Assembly (NCBI GenBank): GCA_937951975.1
Contig: CALGAJ010000253.1
Span: 1 to 7,652, forward strand
Length of the DNA stretch: 7,652 bases
Source of the DNA: an uncultured Desulfotignum sp.
GTDB taxonomy: Bacteria; Desulfobacterota; Desulfobacteria; Desulfobacterales; Desulfobacteraceae
Reading direction: 5' to 3'
The notes beneath the pieces were generated by a model. That model ran no database searches, was not told the DNA's origin, and was given only the letters and a program-made list of their open reading frames with translations. Of the stretch, positions 5,012-7,652 are shown piece by piece. Position 1 is the stretch's first letter; each line of letters opens with the position of its first letter. The translations under genes and the position numbers were made by a program.

Positions 5012-6337
5012 ATGTTTGAAAATTTGAGTGACAGGCTGGATTCGGTCTTTAAGAAGCTGAAAGGCCACGGCACCCTGAATGAGAAGAATATTGAAGAAGG
5101 TCTCAAACAAGTGAGAATGGCACTTCTTGAGGCGGATGTCAATTATAAGGTTGCAAAAAATGTCATTTCAGATATAAAGACCCGGGCCCTTGGCCAGGAG
5201 GTCATGGAAAGCCTGACACCGGGCCAGCAGGTCATCAAGATCGTGTATGACGAGTTCGCCCGGATGATGGGATCGGAACATCAGGCCCTGAACCTGGGCA
5301 CGGGTGCTTCCGGATCCATTATGCTGGTGGGACTCCAGGGGTCGGGGAAAACCACCACTGCCGGCAAACTGGGTCTTTACCTGCGCAAGCAGGGAAAAAA
5401 ACCGTTGCTGGTGCCCGTGGATGTGTACCGGCCGGCAGCCATCGACCAGCTGAAAAAAATCGGGACCCAGCTGGATCTGCCGGTGTTTGACAGCACCCCG
5501 GACATGAAACCGCTCAAGATCTGCCAGGACGCGCAGGTGGCGGCCCGGGAACAGGGATGCGACACCCTGGTGTACGACACGGCCGGGCGCCTGCACATGG
5601 ATGATACCCTGATGGCGGAACTGGAAACCCTGAAAAAAGGGGTGAATCCATCGGAAATCCTCCTGGTGGCCGATGCCATGACCGGTCAGGATGCCGTAAA
5701 TATTGCCGGTTCCTTTGACCAGCGCCTGGACCTCACCGGGGTGGTGCTGACCAAAATGGATGGAGATGCCCGGGGCGGGGCTGCGTTGTCCATCAAGGCC
5801 GTGACCGGCAAACCGCTGAAATTTATCGGTGTGGGAGAAAAATTTACCGGTCTGGAACCGTTTCACCCGGACCGGATGGCCTCTAAAATTTTAGGGATGG
5901 GAGACACCCTTTCTTTTATCGAGCGGGCCCAGGAGGCCGTGGATGAAAAGGAAGCCAAAACCCTTGAAAAAAAACTGCGGCAGAACGCCTTTACCCTGGA
6001 AGATTTCAGAGACCAGATGAAAACCGTCCGCAAAATGGGGTCGGTCAAGGATATTCTAGGCATGCTGCCGGGAATGAACAAAAAACAGCTCAAAGGATTG
6101 AACATCGATGAAAAGGAATTTGTGAAAATCGAAGCCATCATCAATTCCATGACCCCGGAAGAAAGAGAAAAATATGCCATTATCAAGGCGTCTCGGAAAA
6201 AACGGATCGCCTCTGGCTCCGGGACCACGGTCCAGGATGTCAACAAGCTGCTGAAAAGCTACACCCAGTCCATGAAAATGATCAAGAAGTTCAATAAAGG
6301 CGGCATGCGATCATTAAAAAACATGCTGCCGTTTTAA
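5012..6337 (+). CDS. ffh: Ffh, signal recognition particle protein (SRP54 GTPase)
   Basis: Ffh with 4.5S RNA binds hydrophobic signal sequences on nascent chains and docks with FtsY at the membrane. The 441 aa are near the usual 450. An N domain helical bundle fills 1-95. The G domain has G1 GLQGSGKTT (107-115), the insertion-box DVYRPAA (137-143), G3 DTAGR (189-193), G4 TKMD (247-250) and GVGEK (273-277). The methionine-containing M domain runs from about 300 to 441, with the LGMLPGM finger-loop segment and the RNA-binding SRKKRIASGSGT stretch. All GTPase motifs are intact. The ATG at 5012 is preceded by AAGG at 7 nt, and MFENLSDRL is the typical Ffh N-terminus. It is the first gene of the operon; rpsP follows 14 bp after its stop. 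The gene for 4.5S RNA is not in this window. Confidence 0.97.
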   Translation: MFENLSDRLDSVFKKLKGHGTLNEKNIEEGLKQVRMALLEADVNYKVAKNVISDIKTRALGQEVMESLTPGQQVIKIVYDEFARMMGSEHQALNLGTGASGSIMLVGLQGSGKTTTAGKLGLYLRKQGKKPLLVPVDVYRPAAIDQLKKIGTQLDLPVFDSTPDMKPLKICQDAQVAAREQGCDTLVYDTAGRLHMDDTLMAELETLKKGVNPSEILLVADAMTGQDAVNIAGSFDQRLDLTGVVLTKMDGDARGGAALSIKAVTGKPLKFIGVGEKFTGLEPFHPDRMASKILGMGDTLSFIERAQEAVDEKEAKTLEKKLRQNAFTLEDFRDQMKTVRKMGSVKDILGMLPGMNKKQLKGLNIDEKEFVKIEAIINSMTPEEREKYAIIKASRKKRIASGSGTTVQDVNKLLKSYTQSMKMIKKFNKGGMRSLKNMLPF

Positions 6338-6351
6338 GGAGAAAACAACCT

Positions 6352-6615
6352 ATGTCCGTTAGAATCAGACTGACCCGCAAGGGCACCAAGAAAAAACCGT
6401 TTTACAGAATCGTGGCCGCAGACATCGAAGCCCCCAGAGACGGCCGGTTCCTGGAAACCTTAGGCACTTACAACCCCATGACCGATCCGGCCGACATCGT
6501 GCTCAAACAGGACCGGATCCAGTACTGGCTGGACCAGGGCGCCAAACCCTCCACCACGGTGACGAGCCTTTTGAAAAAACAGGCGGCCGCGCCCGAACCG
6601 GCGACAACCGCCTGA
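6352..6615 (+). CDS. rpsP: 30S ribosomal protein bS16
   Basis: bS16 is a small-subunit protein needed for assembly of the 16S rRNA 5' domain. The 87 aa match family length (82 in E. coli). Recognition rests on the N-terminal MSVRIRLTRKGTKKKPFYRI, ADIEAPRDGRFLETLGTYNP (24-43), and the DRIQYWLDQGAKPS region that ends the conserved core. A short Ala/Pro-rich tail follows. AAGGAG at 6336-6341 overlaps the ffh stop codon and lies 10 nt before the ATG, so translation is likely coupled to ffh. Confidence 0.97.
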   Translation: MSVRIRLTRKGTKKKPFYRIVAADIEAPRDGRFLETLGTYNPMTDPADIVLKQDRIQYWLDQGAKPSTTVTSLLKKQAAAPEPATTA

Positions 6616-6662
6616 ACCTGTTTTCTATTGACACATCCGGATTCTCACCCCTTTGACGCAGC

Positions 6663-6668
6663 AAGGAG
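6663..6668 (+). promoter_or_regulatory. Shine-Dalgarno AAGGAG fixing the khpA start
   Basis: AAGGAG lies 8 nt before the ATG at 6677. A TTG at 6653 could extend the frame by eight residues, but those codons would run across this ribosome site and are not family-like. Confidence 0.6.
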
Positions 6669-6676
6669 ATGGACAT

Positions 6677-6907
6677 ATGAAAGAGCTGATTGAATACATT
6701 GCCAAAGCACTGGTGGACAATCCCGACCAGGTCAATGTTTCGGAAGTGGTTGGAGACCAGACATCGGTTCTGGAGCTTAAAGTGGCCAAAGAGGATCTGG
6801 GAAAGGTGATCGGAAAACAGGGCAGATCGGCCCGGGCCATGAGAACCATTTTAAGCGCGGCATCCACCAAGATGAAAAAAAGAACCGTTCTGGAAATCAT
6901 TGAATAG
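6677..6907 (+). CDS. khpA: KhpA, small KH-domain RNA-binding protein
   Basis: The product is 76 aa and consists almost entirely of one KH domain. The GxxG loop is GKQG (46-49) in LGKVIGKQGRSARAMRTIL, the standard RNA-gripping motif. The first residues MKELIEYIAKALVDNPD are the characteristic KhpA (YlqC) N-terminus. In other bacteria KhpA pairs with KhpB/Jag and binds many RNAs; here only the family role can be claimed. Its place between rpsP and rimM is the conserved one. The 61-bp gap from rpsP is the largest inside the operon and shows no clear promoter or terminator. Confidence 0.93.
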   Translation: MKELIEYIAKALVDNPDQVNVSEVVGDQTSVLELKVAKEDLGKVIGKQGRSARAMRTILSAASTKMKKRTVLEIIE

Positions 6908-6917
6908 CGGTGGATTC

Positions 6918-7460
6918 ATGACAGTTGCACCCGGTTCAGAAACCGGTTCTCCACCCCTGCTGGTCATGGGTGAAATCACCGGAGCCCATGGTCTGGAGGG
7001 CAACCTCAAGGTCCGATCCTTTGCACGGGAACCGGACATTTTCGGACCGGGGAGCCGGGTGTTTGTGGCATCAGGAGCCCAAACGCCGGATGCGCAGCCG
7101 TATGTGGTGGATCATTGCGTTTCTTATAAAAAAGGACTGCTCATGCGGTTGTCCGGGATTACAGACCGGAACATGGCGGATGCGCTGATCGGAAAACAGC
7201 TACTGGTGCCGCGCAGCCGGCTGCCTGAACCCGAAGAAAACGCCTGGTACTGGGAGGATCTGTATGGTCTGACCGTGACGGATCAGGTGCTGGGTGATTT
7301 AGGGGTCATCGAGACCATTTTCACCACCGGGGCCCATGACATACTGGTGGTGAAAAAAAAGGGCGCGGAACTGCTGATTCCCATGCACCGGCAGTTTGTC
7401 ATGTCTGTGGACATTGAAAATGCCGTGGTGATCACCCGGTTGCCGGAAGGATATGAATAA
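6918..7460 (+). CDS. rimM: RimM, 16S rRNA processing / 30S maturation factor
   Basis: RimM binds uS19 and helps the 30S head mature. Counted from the ATG at 6918 the product is 180 aa, the usual size. The N-terminal RimM barrel starts at LLVMGEITGAHGLEGNLKV (14-32). The linker EENAWYWEDLYGL (107-118) leads into the C-terminal PRC-barrel, with DLGVIETIFTTGAHDIL (127-143) and ELLIPMH (151-157). An in-frame TTG at 6900 would overlap the khpA stop by 8 nt and add six residues. The ATG at 6918 with GGTGGA just upstream is preferred, although the spacing (about 3 nt) is short. The N-terminus carries about 13 extra residues ahead of the barrel. Confidence 0.95.
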   Translation: MTVAPGSETGSPPLLVMGEITGAHGLEGNLKVRSFAREPDIFGPGSRVFVASGAQTPDAQPYVVDHCVSYKKGLLMRLSGITDRNMADALIGKQLLVPRSRLPEPEENAWYWEDLYGLTVTDQVLGDLGVIETIFTTGAHDILVVKKKGAELLIPMHRQFVMSVDIENAVVITRLPEGYE

Positions 7461-7469
7461 AGGCCTGTG

Positions 7470-7652
7470 ATGGACTTCACCGTGTTAACCCTGTTTCCGG
7501 AGCTGGTGCAGGCGTTTTTTGACCACGGCATGATCGGCCGGGCCATCCGTCAGGGCCTGATCTCCGGCCGGACCATCCAGATCCGGGATTTTGCCACAGA
7601 CCGGCACCACACCGTGGACGAACGGCCCTATGGCGGCGGATGCGGCATGATC
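7470..7652 (+). CDS. trmD: TrmD, tRNA (guanine-N1)-methyltransferase, partial (N-terminal 61 codons)
   Basis: TrmD methylates G37 N1 in tRNAs reading CNN codons and so prevents +1 frameshifts. Only the first 61 of about 240 codons are inside the window. MDFTVLTLFPELV is the diagnostic N-terminus. The IQIRDFATDRHHTVDERPYG stretch (36-55) and YGGGCGM (54-60) mark the start of the trefoil-knot SAM region; many homologues have Ala or Pro where Cys58 is found. AAAGG (7459-7463) lies 6 nt before the ATG. An in-frame GTG immediately precedes it at 7467 and is a less likely start. The gap to rimM is only 9 bp. By operon convention rplS would be expected next, beyond the edge. Confidence 0.96.
   Translation, partial: MDFTVLTLFPELVQAFFDHGMIGRAIRQGLISGRTIQIRDFATDRHHTVDERPYGGGCGMI

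Noticed and set aside
5168..5866. Long open frame of 232 codons antisense to ffh
   Set aside because: It lies wholly inside a fully conserved ffh gene. Its translation is rich in His, Gln and Phe with no recognisable domain, and there is no supporting start context. It is a shadow of biased codon use in ffh.
6616..6676. Possible internal promoter (TTGACA near 6629) or riboswitch between rpsP and khpA
   Set aside because: No acceptable -10 lies at 16-18 nt, and the 61-bp gap shows no stable stem-loop. It is probably just a slightly longer operon spacer.
1..7652. Mobile element, CRISPR array, prophage or defence island
   Set aside because: There are no transposase, integrase, nuclease-defence or repeat-spacer signals. 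Every stretch longer than about 150 bp is covered by a gene with an ordinary cellular function, and base composition appears even apart from the short AT-rich promoter spacers.

Overview
The window is a gene-dense stretch of bacterial chromosome with moderate-to-high GC. It carries ten genes, two of them cut by the window edges, and no mobile element, CRISPR array, rRNA or tRNA. The protein repertoire points to a sulfate-reducing deltaproteobacterium (Desulfobacterales, perhaps a Desulfotignum- or Desulfobacula-like genome): a FeoA/DtxR-type iron locus, an orphan receiver protein with a Trp-rich tail, and a PP-loop/NFACT-R fusion. This placement is inferred from remembered family resemblance and was not computed.

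Left part (1-2257). A truncated feoA (minus strand) diverges from a short DtxR/MntR-family metalloregulator gene. Their shared AT-rich spacer holds a near-consensus sigma70 promoter for feoA. An 11-bp palindrome covers its -35 box, and a 9-bp inverted repeat brackets the whole promoter, so the spacer is a plausible iron or manganese operator region. The regulator gene runs almost end to end into a class I SAM-dependent methyltransferase gene on the minus strand (6 bp between stops). That gene lies 33 bp downstream of nth (endonuclease III), so nth and the methyltransferase gene probably form a two-gene unit.

Middle (2264-4912). Directly head-to-head with nth, with start codons about 6 bp apart, is a PP-loop ATPase fused to an NFACT-R-like domain, a probable RNA thiolation enzyme. 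Its 3' end overlaps by 7 bp the 3' end of an orphan response regulator gene. That regulator lies downstream of rlmN (23S rRNA/tRNA adenine-C2 methyltransferase) on the same strand.

Right part (5012-7652). The classic translation and secretion operon ffh-rpsP-khpA-rimM-trmD runs rightward, with trmD cut by the window edge. A recognisable promoter lies in the 99-bp rlmN/ffh spacer. Taken together the window is dominated by RNA modification, ribosome maturation and SRP genes (rlmN, PP-loop/NFACT-R fusion, ffh, rpsP, khpA, rimM, trmD), with an iron-control locus at the left edge. I found no convincing novel defence or mobile system. The most interesting points are the feoA/dtxR operator architecture, the mixed metal-site residues of the regulator, the very tight nth/PP-loop divergence with a possible leaderless nth, and the orphan receiver protein.
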